In this document: piece by piece, positions 27,064-37,220 of the stretch
How positions within the stretch are numbered: the stretch's first letter is position 1
Layout of the letters: every line of letters starts with the position of its first letter
Assembly (NCBI GenBank): GCA_963774155.1
Contig: CAVZDW010000004.1
Coordinates: forward strand, 62,001-126,000
DNA: 64,000 nucleotides
DNA from: DASSUW01 sp963774155
GTDB taxonomy: Bacteria; Actinomycetota; Thermoleophilia; Solirubrobacterales; Solirubrobacteraceae
Direction of reading: 5' to 3'
Notes under the pieces: generated by a model
Databases searched by the model: none
Told to the model about the DNA's origin: nothing
What the model saw: the letters and a program-made list of their open reading frames with translations, nothing else
Program-made: the position numbers and the translations under genes

Positions 27064-28157
27064 CCGGCCGAGAGCGGGAGAGCCGGCACTCCCCCGCGGA
27101 GCCCGGCGGGCACGAGGCGCGCGACGCGGCGGTCGGCCACGACCCGGTCGACCCCGCCGAGCTGCGCCTCGGCCGTGAGCGCGCGGATCACGTGGAGCGG
27201 TCCCAGCCGCGGCACCACGCGGGCCCGGATGTCGCCTGCGACCGGTGCGTCGGTGACCAGCGCCACGTCGGCGCCGGCCGCGCGGGCCGCCCGCAGCCAC
27301 GCGAGCGCCCGGTCGCGCTCGCCCGCCCCGGCCACGCCGACGATGCGCACCGGCCCGCTCGGCTCCCCGAGCCGGCCGTGGTGCTCGTCGCTCACCGGCC
27401 CGCTGCGCGGACCGAGCATCCGGCGGCCGACGATCAGGGCGTCGCTCAGGCAGTCGAGCGCGATGCGCACCACGCCAGGCCCGCCGTCGCGCCAGCCGCC
27501 GTCGACGAGCAGGCGGTAGACCAGCTTGGCCGTGGGCCGCAGGACGAGCGCGCGCGCGTACGCGGCGGCGCTCGGCTGGCGCGGCGTCTGCGCCGCCTGC
27601 AGCCCGGCGTAGACCCAGACGTCGTGGAGCGCCTCGCGCCAGCTCTCGGCGAGCAGGTGCTCGAGATCGCCCTCGAGCGGGAGCACCGGGCTGTCCGGCA
27701 CGAGGCCCTCGTGGACCGTGCGCGTCTCGTCGTGCCGGTACGCGTCGCGGCGGAACAGCCGCAGCCGGTAGTTCGGGTACTTCCCCGCGGCGCCGAGCCA
27801 GCGCCCGAGGTAGCGCTCGCGGATCGGCACACCGCAGAGGCGACCGCGCGGGGGCGCCTCGAGGAGGCGGACGATCTCGGCCCGCAGCTCGGGCGTGACG
27901 CGCTCGTCGGCGTCGATCTCGAGGATCCAGTCGCCCGAGGCGTGGTCGAGCGCCACGTTGCGCTGCGCGGCGAAGCCCGGCCAGGGGTTCTCGATCACGG
28001 TCGCGCCCGCCGCTCGCGCGAGGATCGGCGTCGCGTCCCGGGAACCGCCGTCGACGACGATGACCTCGTCGCAGAAGGCGACCGAGCGCAGCGCGTCGGG
28101 CAGCCGCGCCTCCTCATCGGTGGCGATCAGGCAGGCGGAGATGGTCGCGCGGCTCAT
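27024..28157 (-). CDS. Glycosyltransferase family 2 protein with C-terminal extension
   Basis: Product of 377 aa, last gene of the minus-strand operon that starts at 33.5 kb. Residues 1-240 form a GT-A glycosyltransferase of the WaaE/KdtX type: ISACLIATDEEARLPDAL, VDGGSRDAT and the metal-binding region ILEIDADERVTPEL. The C-terminal 120 residues (from VRIVGVAGAGERDRALAWLR) look like a small nucleotide-binding or sugar-nucleotide-like domain that I cannot name. ATGA overlap with the upstream gene. Confidence 0.85.
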   Translation of the reverse strand: MSRATISACLIATDEEARLPDALRSVAFCDEVIVVDGGSRDATPILARAAGATVIENPWPGFAAQRNVALDHASGDWILEIDADERVTPELRAEIVRLLEAPPRGRLCGVPIRERYLGRWLGAAGKYPNYRLRLFRRDAYRHDETRTVHEGLVPDSPVLPLEGDLEHLLAESWREALHDVWVYAGLQAAQTPRQPSAAAYARALVLRPTAKLVYRLLVDGGWRDGGPGVVRIALDCLSDALIVGRRMLGPRSGPVSDEHHGRLGEPSGPVRIVGVAGAGERDRALAWLRAARAAGADVALVTDAPVAGDIRARVVPRLGPLHVIRALTAEAQLGGVDRVVADRRVARLVPAGLRGGVPALPLSAGYDPASSERTTPV

Positions 28158-29218
28158 GCGCCCGCGGCCTCGCGCAGCACCGCGCGCATCGCCGCTCCCG
28201 CCGCGGCCCAGCGATAGCCGGCGGCACGCTCCCGGCCGCGCTCGACGAGCTCCTCGCGCCGCCGGCCGGCATCGGCCACGGCGGCCACCCAGGCGTCGGC
28301 GGTCCGTTCGGCCACCAGCACGGCCGCGTCGCCCACCACCTCGTCGAGGGCGCCCGCCCCGGTGGCGACGGCCACCGGCGTCCCGCAGGCCATGGCCTCG
28401 AGCGGCACGATCCCGAAGCCCTCGTAGAGGGCGGGCACGGCCACGGCCTGCGCGCCGCGGTAGAGCGCGACGAGGTCGTCGTCGCCGACGCCGCGCAGCA
28501 GCGCGGCGCCCGCCCCGCGCGCGGCCTGCTCGATCCGCTCGCCCTCGAAGCCCGGGCTGCCGGCGAGCACGAGCCGCCACCGAGACCGGGCCGCGGCGGC
28601 GATCAGCGGATCGAGCCCCTTGCGCGGCTCGAGCGAGCCGACGTGCAGCACGTAGGGCTCCTCGATGCCGTGCCGGCGCGCCACCTCGGCGCGCGCCGCG
28701 CGGACGTCGCCGGGCGTGAAGCGATCGTCGACGCCGTTGGGCACGATGCGGATCCGCTCCTCCGGGACGCCCCACAGCCGCATCACGTCCGCGGCCGTGG
28801 CGCGCGAGACGCAGGCGACCCGCGCGGCGGCGCGCGCCGAGCGGGGCATCGAGGTGCGGAAGGCGTGCTCGACGGCGGGCGGCTTGCTGGCGGGGAAGAG
28901 CAGCGGAGCGAGGTCGTGCACGGTGACGACGGCCGGCACGCCCGGCACGCGTGGGAGCAGGCCCTCGGGTGCCCACAGGACATCGGGCCGGTGGCGCAGC
29001 GCCCACAGCGGCAGTCGCAGCTCGCGCCACGGCTCGCGGCCCTTGAGGCGGATCGGCACGGCGCGGGCGCCGGGCACCGGGGAGCGGTACGAGCGCAGGT
29101 TGACGAGCAGGTCGACCTCGTCGCCTTCCGCCACGAGCCGCTCGACGATCCGGGTCACGTGCTTGGGGATGCCGCCCCAGGCCGCCTCGAGCACGTTGGC
29201 GTCGACCGCGATCCTCAT
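28154..29218 (-). CDS. Glycosyltransferase family 4 protein
   Basis: Product of 354 aa. GT-B fold; the start MRIAVDANVLEAAWGGIPKHV and the C-terminal donor-site motifs (VLHVGSLEPRKGLDPLIAA, ALYEGFGIVPLEAMACGTPVA) identify it as a GT4 enzyme. Joined to neighbours on both sides by 4-nt overlaps within the polysaccharide operon. The sugar and linkage cannot be read from sequence. Confidence 0.9.
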   Translation of the reverse strand: MRIAVDANVLEAAWGGIPKHVTRIVERLVAEGDEVDLLVNLRSYRSPVPGARAVPIRLKGREPWRELRLPLWALRHRPDVLWAPEGLLPRVPGVPAVVTVHDLAPLLFPASKPPAVEHAFRTSMPRSARAAARVACVSRATAADVMRLWGVPEERIRIVPNGVDDRFTPGDVRAARAEVARRHGIEEPYVLHVGSLEPRKGLDPLIAAAARSRWRLVLAGSPGFEGERIEQAARGAGAALLRGVGDDDLVALYRGAQAVAVPALYEGFGIVPLEAMACGTPVAVATGAGALDEVVGDAAVLVAERTADAWVAAVADAGRRREELVERGRERAAGYRWAAAGAAMRAVLREAAGA

Positions 29219-30670
29219 GCCGCCGCCTCGCGGCGGATGAGCGCGCGCAGCTCGCCGCGGTCGACGACGTGCAGGGCGAAGAGCAGCGCCGTGTAGACGA
29301 CGGCGGCGAGTGCCGTCCACGCGGCGACGGGGACGCCGGCCTCCTTCAACGCCCACGCCGTGACCCCCGCGATGAGCGCGGCGAGCACGATGCGGCCCAT
29401 GTGGCGGCCGGTCGGGGCCACCGCGATGCGCCGGCAGATCAGCGCCATGATCCAGCCGGCGACGAAGACCTCGGTGGCGAGCGTGATCCACGCGGCCGCC
29501 ATGAAGCCCGAGCCCGGGACGAACACGAGGTTCGCGGCCACGTTGAAGACGAGCGCCACGAGCGCGATCTTCACGAACGTGCGCTGCAGGCCGTAGGCGA
29601 TGATGAGGAAGCCGGGCAGGTAGCCGACGGACACGAGCACGAAGGTGGCCATGAGCACGGGCAGCGCCGGCGCCGCGTCGGCGAACTCCGCGCCGAAGAG
29701 CAGGCGGACGATCGGCTCCGGCCCGGCGAGGGTGATGGTCAGGGCGGGCAGCGAGCCGAGCAGGAGGTAGTCGAACGCCTGGTGGAACAGCCGCCGCACC
29801 CGCTCGGAGTCGGCGCGCACGGCCACGAAGATCGGGAACAGCGTGGTCATCAGCGTGGCCGGGAGCATCTGAACGCGCTCGTAGATCCGGTAGACCGAAC
29901 CGTAGAGGCCCGCGTCGCGCGCCCCGGCGAGCTCGAAGACGATGACCTGGTCGATGTAGCCGTACGCGAGGGTGAGCAGGCCGCCGACCCCGACCGGCAC
30001 TCCGAGCCGCAGGAGCGTTCCCCAGTGCGCGCGGCTGCCGCTGCCAGCGGACCGGGGTGGCCCGCAGCGCGAGCGCGACCAGGACGAGCTGGGTGATCGT
30101 CGTGGCCGCCAGGAAGCCGGCGGCGATGGCGACGAGGCCGCCGTCGAGCGTCGCCGCGAGGATCACCGCCGCCGCCCAGAGGACGCCGTTCGCGAACTCG
30201 ATCAGCGACGTCACGGCGTTGCGCACCTGGAGCTGGAAGACGCTCTTCGCGCCGTCGAGGGCGGCCAGCGGTACGGTCGCGCCGATGATCACCGCCGCCG
30301 TGCGCATCGTCGCGCTGTCGGCGATCCACAGCGAGAAGCCCATCGCGGCCAGCATCACCGGGACGGCGAGGACGAGCCGCAGGCCGATCAGCGCGGCGAT
30401 CCATCGCGGCGCCTCGTCCGGGTCGCCGGCGGCGCGCTCGACCGCGACGCGGTCGAGCCCGAGGTTGCCGAAGTAGCCGACGAAGGCCACGACCGCGAAG
30501 AGCGTCGACCACTGGCCGAAGCCCGTGTCTCCCAGCGTGCGGACGAGGATCAGCGTCACGGCGACGCCGAGCGCCAGGTTGGCCGCGCGCAGGACGAGCT
30601 GGGCGACGACGTCCCGCCCCGCGCGCCGGCGGCTCGTCGGCACGCCGGGGCTGGCGGCCGTCTCGCTCAC
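29215..30670 (-). CDS. Wzx-like oligosaccharide flippase (apparent +1 frameshift near 30045)
   Basis: The N-terminal half reads from GTG 30670 (SETAASPG, DVVAQLVLRAANLALGVAVTL) to about residue 205. The rest continues in the next frame through HWGTLLRLGVPVGVGGLLTL to the stop at 29215. Total length is 3n+1, so a single surplus base explains it. Corrected, it is about 484 aa with 12-14 helices, typical of MATE/MOP-superfamily flippases that move lipid-linked repeat units across the membrane. Given the same defect in essential dnaX, an assembly error is more likely than a true pseudogene. Confidence 0.82.
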
Positions 30671-31380
30671 GCGTCGCGTACGAAGAGGCCGTCGAGCTCC
30701 ATCAGCCGGCCGCGGTCGTCGAGCAGGATCGGCTCCATCGAGACCGGATGGAACCCGCGCTCGGCCAGGAACGGCAGCAGGTCGACAAGCCGGGCCTGGC
30801 CGTCATAGAGCGGCATCACGCTGAGCTCGAGCTCGAGCGCGTCGAACCGGGCGAGTGCCGCTCCCGCGCCGTCCAGGACGCGATCCTCGAAGCCCTGTAC
30901 GTCGACCTTGAGGTAGGCCCGCTCGCCGTTGCGCAGCAGCTCGGGGACGAGCGTCTCGAGCCTTCGCGCGGGCGCGGTCTCGGTGCCGTTGGGCGACCAG
31001 CCCGCCGCTCCGGCGAACCGGTCGTTGCGGGCGAGGGCGGACGTGCTGCGCGTGTCGGCGGTCACGTTGAGCACGATGTCGCCTTCGGCGTCCGAGGCGG
31101 CGAGCCGGTGCGTCGTCCACGCCGGGTCGGGGGCCGCGCGGGCCTTCAGCGCCTCGTACGCGGCCTGCACCGGCTCGAGCGAGATCAGGCGTCCGCCGAA
31201 GCCCTCCTCGCGCAGCAGCTCGCCGTACTGCCCGGCGTTGGCGCCGACGTCGACCACCACGTCGATGCGTCCCAGCAGCTCCTGCCGCGCGGCCGCGAAC
31301 GAGCGCAGCGGCGTGTACTGGCGGATCTCGTAGCCGGCACGGCGGGCCAGGTGCTTGAGGAGCCGGCGGTGCTGGATCAC
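30667..31380 (-). CDS. FkbM-family methyltransferase
   Basis: Product of 237 aa from GTG 31380. SAM-binding motif VVVDVGANAGQYG (about residues 41-53), acidic LISLEPV, and the family-specific YLKVDVQGFEDRVLDG. FkbM enzymes O-methylate sugars or polyketides; in this operon it probably decorates the polysaccharide. GTGA overlaps on both sides. Confidence 0.9.
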   Translation of the reverse strand: MIQHRRLLKHLARRAGYEIRQYTPLRSFAAARQELLGRIDVVVDVGANAGQYGELLREEGFGGRLISLEPVQAAYEALKARAAPDPAWTTHRLAASDAEGDIVLNVTADTRSTSALARNDRFAGAAGWSPNGTETAPARRLETLVPELLRNGERAYLKVDVQGFEDRVLDGAGAALARFDALELELSVMPLYDGQARLVDLLPFLAERGFHPVSMEPILLDDRGRLMELDGLFVRDA

Positions 31381-33504
31381 ACGCGCAGACTACGCACGGC
31401 GGCCCCGACAAACCGCGCGCGGGAGGGCACGTGCACGCTGCGGACGGTGGTCCTCCGCCCGGGCTTCACCGTCACCGTCACCTTCCGGATCGCGCGGTGC
31501 CGGCGGTTGCGAAGCGTGACGCGCACGCGCACCGCGCTCGCGTTGCTCTTCGTCACGCGCAGCTGCACGAGCCGCCGCCCGGAGCGCCGCACGAAGCGCG
31601 CGTACACCTTCGGACGGTGCAGCTTGGTGCCGCCCCGCGGCGGAGGCGGGCTCGTGGGCGGTTCCGCCGGCGGGCTGGGTGGCTGGACGCCGACCTGGAC
31701 CCAGCGCGCCACGGCCGGCGTGCCGGTCTCGTCGAGCACGAAGAGCATGTAGCGGCCGGTGGGGGCCACGTTCTCGTTCGGCGGCGCCGTCACGATCAGC
31801 GAGCTGCCGGTCCGGCCCTGGACGCGGAGCGGCACGTAGCGCTGGTTCATGTCGACCGCGTGCGTCGTGGCGCTCGGCGCCACGAGCACCGCGCGGGTCA
31901 CCGCGCGGCCGGCCGCCGGTTCGACGCCGATCTCGTAGGCGTTGTCCCAGGTCATCGTGGTCGGAGCGGCGGTGATCGTCGGCCGCGGGGCGGGGGCGTC
32001 GCCGTCGAACAGGTACGGCGGCGCGTAGAGCTCAGCCGTGTCGTGCTGGAAGTCGCCGGGCGTGGCGCCGTTGTAGTCGTCGCCGGCCGAGACGACCCGC
32101 CCGTCGGGGAGCAGCACGGCGGTCGAGTGGTAGGTGCGGTACTCCTGCTGTGCCGGGCCGAGACGCCAGTCGCCCGTCGCCGGATCCCACAGCTCCACCT
32201 GACGCTGGGCGGGCATCGCCGCGTACTGGCCCGGCGCGCCGTTCTCCCCGGTCGCCATGCTGCCCCAGCCGCCGCCGACGGTCACCATCGAGCCGTCGGG
32301 GAGGAGCACGGTGTTGTGGTGCGAGCGGGGCTCGTTCAGCGCCGGGACCGGCGGATCCCATCGCGGGTCGGGGCCCGGCTGCGTCTCGTCGAACGTCACC
32401 GAGGTGTCGACGGCGATCGTGTTCCCCGCCGGCTTGTCGGAGCCGCCGATCTGCATGACCTCGCGGGAGATGTCGGACCCGTTCGGCACGAGGACCGCGG
32501 AGCCCCACACGCGCGCGGTGTCGAAGGCGTTGCTGTTGATGTTGGTCGTCGACAGGGTGGGCGACGGGTTCGGCGACACGTTGAAGAACCACGAGTCGGT
32601 GGTGTACGGGCCGAAGACGAGGCCGCGCCCGCTCGGCATCCAGAAGAGGTGCGGGTAGAAGTCGCCGAACTCGGGGGGCGGGCCTCCGATCAGGGTCGGT
32701 CGTCCCCTGCTGTCCGGCCTGGGCCGCGGGGGTGAAGAGCTCCAGCTCGCGGTTCATCGTCCCCGCGCCGGACTCGTCGAGGCCCGCGATGATGAACGTG
32801 CGACCGTCCGGCATCAGGAGCTGGCTCGGGTACCAGCGGCCATGGCGCATGTCCGGCTGCGTCGTCCAGCTCTCGGTGTACGGATCGAACGTGTAGACGT
32901 CCTTGAGGCCGGCGTACTGCGGGCCCAGCTCGCCCGGATAGGCGAGGTTGCCGCCGGTCACGAGGACCTGCCCGTCGGGCAGGAAGGACGCCCCGGCGCA
33001 GAAGAGGTTGATCGGGTCACCGTGCTCGTCGCGCGGCGGAGGCACCTCCTTGAACGAGCCGTTGCGGGGATCCCACAGGTAGGCGGCGGTGCTCTTGGCG
33101 TTCGGGTCCGGCCCGTAGTCGGGGCTGTATGGGTAGCCGAACCAGAGGACCTTGCCGGTCGGCAGCATCACGGCGTTGATCGCGAACCCCGCCGGGATCT
33201 GGACGCGGTTGGGGTCCCAGTGCCCGACGATGTCGCGCGGCTCGGCCGCCGCAAGGCGCGCCGTGGCGGACGTGCGGCGCGCCGCTCGGCGCATCGACCT
33301 CCGCCACTTCGGGTTGCGCTCGAAGCGCCGCAGGCGGGCGTGCTCGGCCGCGTGCTCGGGGCCGAGGAGCGCGGTCTCGGCGGTGCGCAGCTGCTGCTCG
33401 CTCAAGCCCGGGAACGTCGCCCCGTGGGCGCTCGCGGCCGCGGGGAACGCCAAAGCGGCCAGCGTCACTGCCACCAGCGAATGCACAGGGAATCTGAACG
33501 TCAC
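31377..33504 (-). CDS. AA5-like copper radical oxidase (galactose/glyoxal oxidase type; apparent +1 frameshift near 32703)
   Basis: Signal peptide (1-26), then a kelch-like beta-propeller and a C-terminal early-set (DUF1929) domain. The first frame runs from GTG 33504 to about residue 267, and the second from TLIGGPPPEFG to the stop. Length is 3n+1, so one surplus base explains the break. In the corrected protein the copper ligands of galactose/glyoxal oxidases are all found: Cys169 (NLFCAG), Tyr225 (RWYPSQ), Tyr458-His459 (YRTYHS) and His548 (ATTHAVD). It ends with a Pro-rich linker and a basic beta domain. It is the first gene of a polysaccharide operon, as with GlxA-type oxidases that act on nascent surface glycans. 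Confidence 0.85.
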
Positions 33505-33597
33505 GAGACCGCCACCGCCATCGTCCCAACAGATTCTGGCGCGCCGATAGGTCGGTGGTCCGAAACTGGACGGGTGTTGCACGCCTAGACTGGCCAC

Positions 33598-35049
33598 ATG
33601 ACGACGGTTCGCGGACTCGACCGCCGGGACGTCGTCGCCGCCGCGCTGGTGGCCGGCACGGCCGGCGTGCTGGCGCTCGTGGGCGGGATGGCGCTGGGGC
33701 CCGTCGGCCTGGTGCTGCCGGTGCTGGCGCTCGGCGGCCTCGTGCTCGTGTCCCGCCCGCTGGCCGCGCTGGCGCTGCTGGTCGTGCTCGTCGTGGTCTG
33801 CGAATCGCGCGACGCGAGCCTCTTCGGAGCGCTCGAGGCGTTCTACACCCCGCTCCAGGCCGGCTCGTCGGGGTTCAACTTCCGCCTCTCGCCGTTCGAG
33901 TTCCTGTCCGCGTTCGCCGTCGCCGTGGCGCTGGTCGCCGTGGCCGCCCGCGGCCAGTCGCTGCGGCTGCCGGGGCTGCTCTCGCTGCCGCTCGCGCTGC
34001 TGGCGCTGGCCGTCGCGGCCGGAGCGGTGACCGGCTACGGGCGCGGGGCCGGCCTCGCCGCCATCATCCTCGGCTCGCCGTCGCTGGTCTTCGTGATCGT
34101 GCTGCCGTTCGTCGTCGTGAACCTCATCCGCACGCGCCGCGCCGCGATCCTGGCGCTCGGTTTCTGCGTCGCGCTGGCCGGGGTCAAGGCGGCGCTCGGC
34201 CTGCTCACCGTGGCGAGCGGCCGCGGCCGCGTGGTCGACGGCTCGACGATCACGTTCTACGAGCCGGTGGGCAACATGCTCACGCTCGTCGCGCTGCTCG
34301 GCGTGGTGGCGGTGGTGATCACCGGCGCTCGCAAGCGGCTGCCGTGGTGGGCGCTGCTGGCGGCGCCGCTCATGCTCGGATCGCTCGTGCTGTCCTACCG
34401 CCGGTCGTTCTGGATCGGCCTCGCGCTCGGGGCGCTGCTCCTGCTCGTGCTCGGCGCGTCGCGCTTCCAGCGACGGCTGTTCGTGCCGCTCGCGCTGCTC
34501 CTCGTCGTGGGCCTGTGGGCGCTCGGCTCGGTCGGGTTCCAGGCGCAGGGGCCGCTGGCCGATCGCCTCGAGTCGCTCTCGCCGTCGCGCATCGAGGTCA
34601 ACGCCCAGGACCGCTACCGGATCGACGAGCGCGCCAACGTGCTGGCCGAGCTGCGGGCGCACCCGATCACGGGCCTCGGGCTGGCGGTCCCCTGGAGCAG
34701 CCGCGAGCGCGGGCTGCCGGTCGACCACGACGGCGGCCGCCAGTACGTCCACACCGTCGCCCTCTGGCACTGGCTCAAGCTCGGCCTGCTCGGCCTGATC
34801 GCCTACGCGGCGCTCATCGGGGCGGCCATCGCCATGGCCTGGCGCACGTGGCGCCGGGACCCGGACCCGCTGGTGCGGGGAGTCGGCCTGGCGGGAACCT
34901 GCAGCCTCGTGGCGCTCGCGATGGTCGAGACGACCGGGAGCTTCACCGGCGTGGAGCCGCGCTACAGCCTCGTCTTCGGCGCGCTGCTCGGGCTGCTCGC
35001 GGTCATCGACGGGACCCGGCCCGAAGCAGACGCTCGATCTGCGCCGTGA
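33598..35049 (+). CDS. O-antigen ligase / Wzy-like membrane protein
   Basis: Product of 483 aa with about ten to twelve membrane helices. The long periplasmic loop before the last helices carries RLESLSPSRIEVNAQDRYRIDERANVLAELRAHPITGLGLA and VHTVALWHWLKLGLLGLIAY, the Wzy_C pattern of ligases and polymerases. It probably polymerises or attaches the polysaccharide outside the membrane. A TAGACT box at 33586-33591, six bases before ATG, indicates a leaderless transcript. Its 3' end overlaps a convergent glycosyltransferase by 47 bp. Confidence 0.85.
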   Translation: MTTVRGLDRRDVVAAALVAGTAGVLALVGGMALGPVGLVLPVLALGGLVLVSRPLAALALLVVLVVVCESRDASLFGALEAFYTPLQAGSSGFNFRLSPFEFLSAFAVAVALVAVAARGQSLRLPGLLSLPLALLALAVAAGAVTGYGRGAGLAAIILGSPSLVFVIVLPFVVVNLIRTRRAAILALGFCVALAGVKAALGLLTVASGRGRVVDGSTITFYEPVGNMLTLVALLGVVAVVITGARKRLPWWALLAAPLMLGSLVLSYRRSFWIGLALGALLLLVLGASRFQRRLFVPLALLLVVGLWALGSVGFQAQGPLADRLESLSPSRIEVNAQDRYRIDERANVLAELRAHPITGLGLAVPWSSRERGLPVDHDGGRQYVHTVALWHWLKLGLLGLIAYAALIGAAIAMAWRTWRRDPDPLVRGVGLAGTCSLVALAMVETTGSFTGVEPRYSLVFGALLGLLAVIDGTRPEADARSAP

Positions 35050-36137
35050 TGACGGCGGGATCGTGCGTGGCCGCGGCGTGCCGCCGTGCCGCCGCCCCGT
35101 GCGCGCGGGCCCGCTCCGGCTCGTCGCGGTAGCGGCGCAGGAGCGCCGCCGCCGCCCGCGGATCGTGATCCGGCACCGCGATCTCGCCGGCCCCGGCCGG
35201 GATCAGCCCGGTCGCGCCCTCCGCCGCGGTGGCCACGACCGGGCGCTCCGCGAGCATCGCCGCGATGATGGCGCGCGGCGCGCCCTCGGTCGGCGACGGG
35301 CAGAACGCGACGACGTCGCTCGCCGACAGGAACGCCCGCAGGTTCGCGGTCGGCGTGGGGACGAAGTGCGCGGCGTCGCCGAGCGGCGCGGCCTGCGTCC
35401 GGAGCTCGCCCTCGGTCTCGCCGTCGCCGCCCAGCACGAGGTGCAGCGGCGGCGCAGCGCGGTCGGCCGCCAGCTCCAGCGCCGCCGCGACGAGCACGTC
35501 GTTGCGCTTCTTCGGGTGGAAGCGCGAGCTGCACGCGACCACGAACGCCTCTGGGCGGGATCCCCAGGGACGCGCGGAAGCGCCGGCCCTCCTCGGCGTC
35601 CGGCCGCAGGCCCTCGACGTCCATCACGTTCGGCACCACGTGCACGCGCGCCGCGTCGACGCCGGCCTCGATCACCGAAGCCCGGGTGCCGGCCGAGATG
35701 GCGAGCACCGCGGTCACGGGCGCGGCCGCCCGGCGGTAGGCGCGGTTGGCCACGCCGTGCCGCATGGGGTACGGCACCGGGCCCCATTCCGCCCACAGCA
35801 GGCGCGGACGCATCCGGCGCGGCAGCGCGGCGGCCAGCAGCTGCTCCTTCTTGAAGTGCACGAGCAGGGCGTCGTACGGCGCCTCGCTCCGCAGGGCGCG
35901 GGCCATGCGGCCGAGGAGCAGCGGCGCCGTCGCCGCGAGCCTGGGGTAGGTGGCGACCGAGAGCTTGGGGCCGAGCTCGAGGTGGCGCTCGCGCACGCGG
36001 CTGTCGCGGCTGATGCCGGCCTGGTTGGAGAGGATGACGGTCTCGTGCCCCGCCCCGGCCAGGGCGTCGAGCAGCGAGACGGCCGCGAACTCGGCGCCGC
36101 CCTGCGAGGCCGTCGTCATGATCGAGACGATCTTCAT
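35003..36137 (-). CDS. Glycosyltransferase family 4 protein (apparent +1 frameshift near 35552)
   Basis: Starts MKIVSIMTTASQGGAEFAAV at ATG 36137 and changes frame after SLGIPP; the C-terminal donor domain (VACSSRFHPKKRNDVLVAAAL, PSPTEGAPRAIIAAMLAERPVVAT) reads in the next frame to 35003. Length is 3n+1: removing one base in CGCCTCTGGGCGG restores SLGIPPEAFVVACSSR. The corrected protein is about 377 aa with a normal GT4 fold. Last gene of a three-glycosyltransferase minus-strand operon. Confidence 0.83.
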
Positions 36138-37220
36138 GCCAGGCGGGCGGCCAGCGCCTCGATCGAGTACTCGCGCTCGGCCAGCGCCCGCCCCGCCGCC
36201 GCGGTCGCGGCTCCGCCCCGGATCGCCTCGACCAGCGCCGCCGCGAAGGCCGGGCCGTCCGCGCCCTCGAGGTAGTGCTCGCCGGGCACCGCCTCGAGGC
36301 CCGCGGCGGCCCGCGGCGTCGCGACCACCGGCACGCCGTAGGCGAGCGCCTCGACGAACTTCAGCGGCGAGCCACCCCCGCTCAGCAGCGGCACCACGGC
36401 GCATGCCGCGTGCTCGTAGAGCTCGGCGAGCGAGGGCACGAAGCCGAGATGCCGCACGCGCTCGTCGCCGGGCGGCCGGTCGCCGAGGCCCCGGCCGACG
36501 ACGTCGAGCCGCAGCTCGGGTACGGACTCCCACGCGCGCGGCAGCACCTCGCGGACGAGGAACTCCAGGCCCTCGCGGTTCGGCGCGTAGGTGAAGTCGG
36601 CGACCATGACGGCGGTCGTGCCGCCCGGGGCGCCGACCGGGCGGATCGCCGCCACGTCGACGACGTTGGGCACGAGGCGCAGGGTCGCCGACGGCGCCAG
36701 CGCCCGAGCGCCGGCGAGGTCGTGCGCCGTCGGCATCCAGGCCTCGGCGCTGCGCTCGATCAGCCGCCGCTCGAAGCGTCGCCACCCGCGCGGGCGAGCC
36801 CCAGTTCGTCCGGAACGCCGACTCGAGGTTCTGCGCGCAATAGACGACCGGCCTGCCCAGGCCTCGCAGCGACACGGCGGCGCTCGGGCCGTCGGCGATC
36901 ACGCGGTCGTGGCCGGCCGCGAGCCGTCGCGCCGCGGCGGCGAGCTCCGGAGAGACCCCGCGCGCGACCGGCCGCGGCGTCCCGGCCGCGACCGCGCGGG
37001 CGTACGCGGCCAGCCGTCGCGCGCCGCGGCTGGAGCGGACCTCGTGGAGCCGGACGCCGTCGATGGCGGCGAACTCGGGGCCCGGCGACGGGGCGCCGAA
37101 GGCGACGTAGAGCACGTCGACCGGGCCGAGGAGCGCGAGCGCGCGGACGAGGCCGTAGGTCCGCATCCCCCGCCCCGTTCCGAGGGCCGGGGTGAACGAG
37201 TTCACCACCAGCGCGCTCAC
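36134..37220 (-). CDS. Glycosyltransferase family 4 protein (apparent +1 frameshift near 36786)
   Basis: Begins at GTG 37220 (SALVVNSFTPALGTGRGMRTYG) and changes frame after FRTNWGSPAR. The second half (ERRLIERSAEAWMPTAHDL, VADFTYAPNREGLEFLV, PLLSGGGSPLKFVEALAYG) is the donor domain. Length is 3n+1; one extra G in the CGGGTGG stretch explains the break. The corrected protein is about 361 aa. GTGA and ATGA overlaps tie it to both neighbours. Confidence 0.82.
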
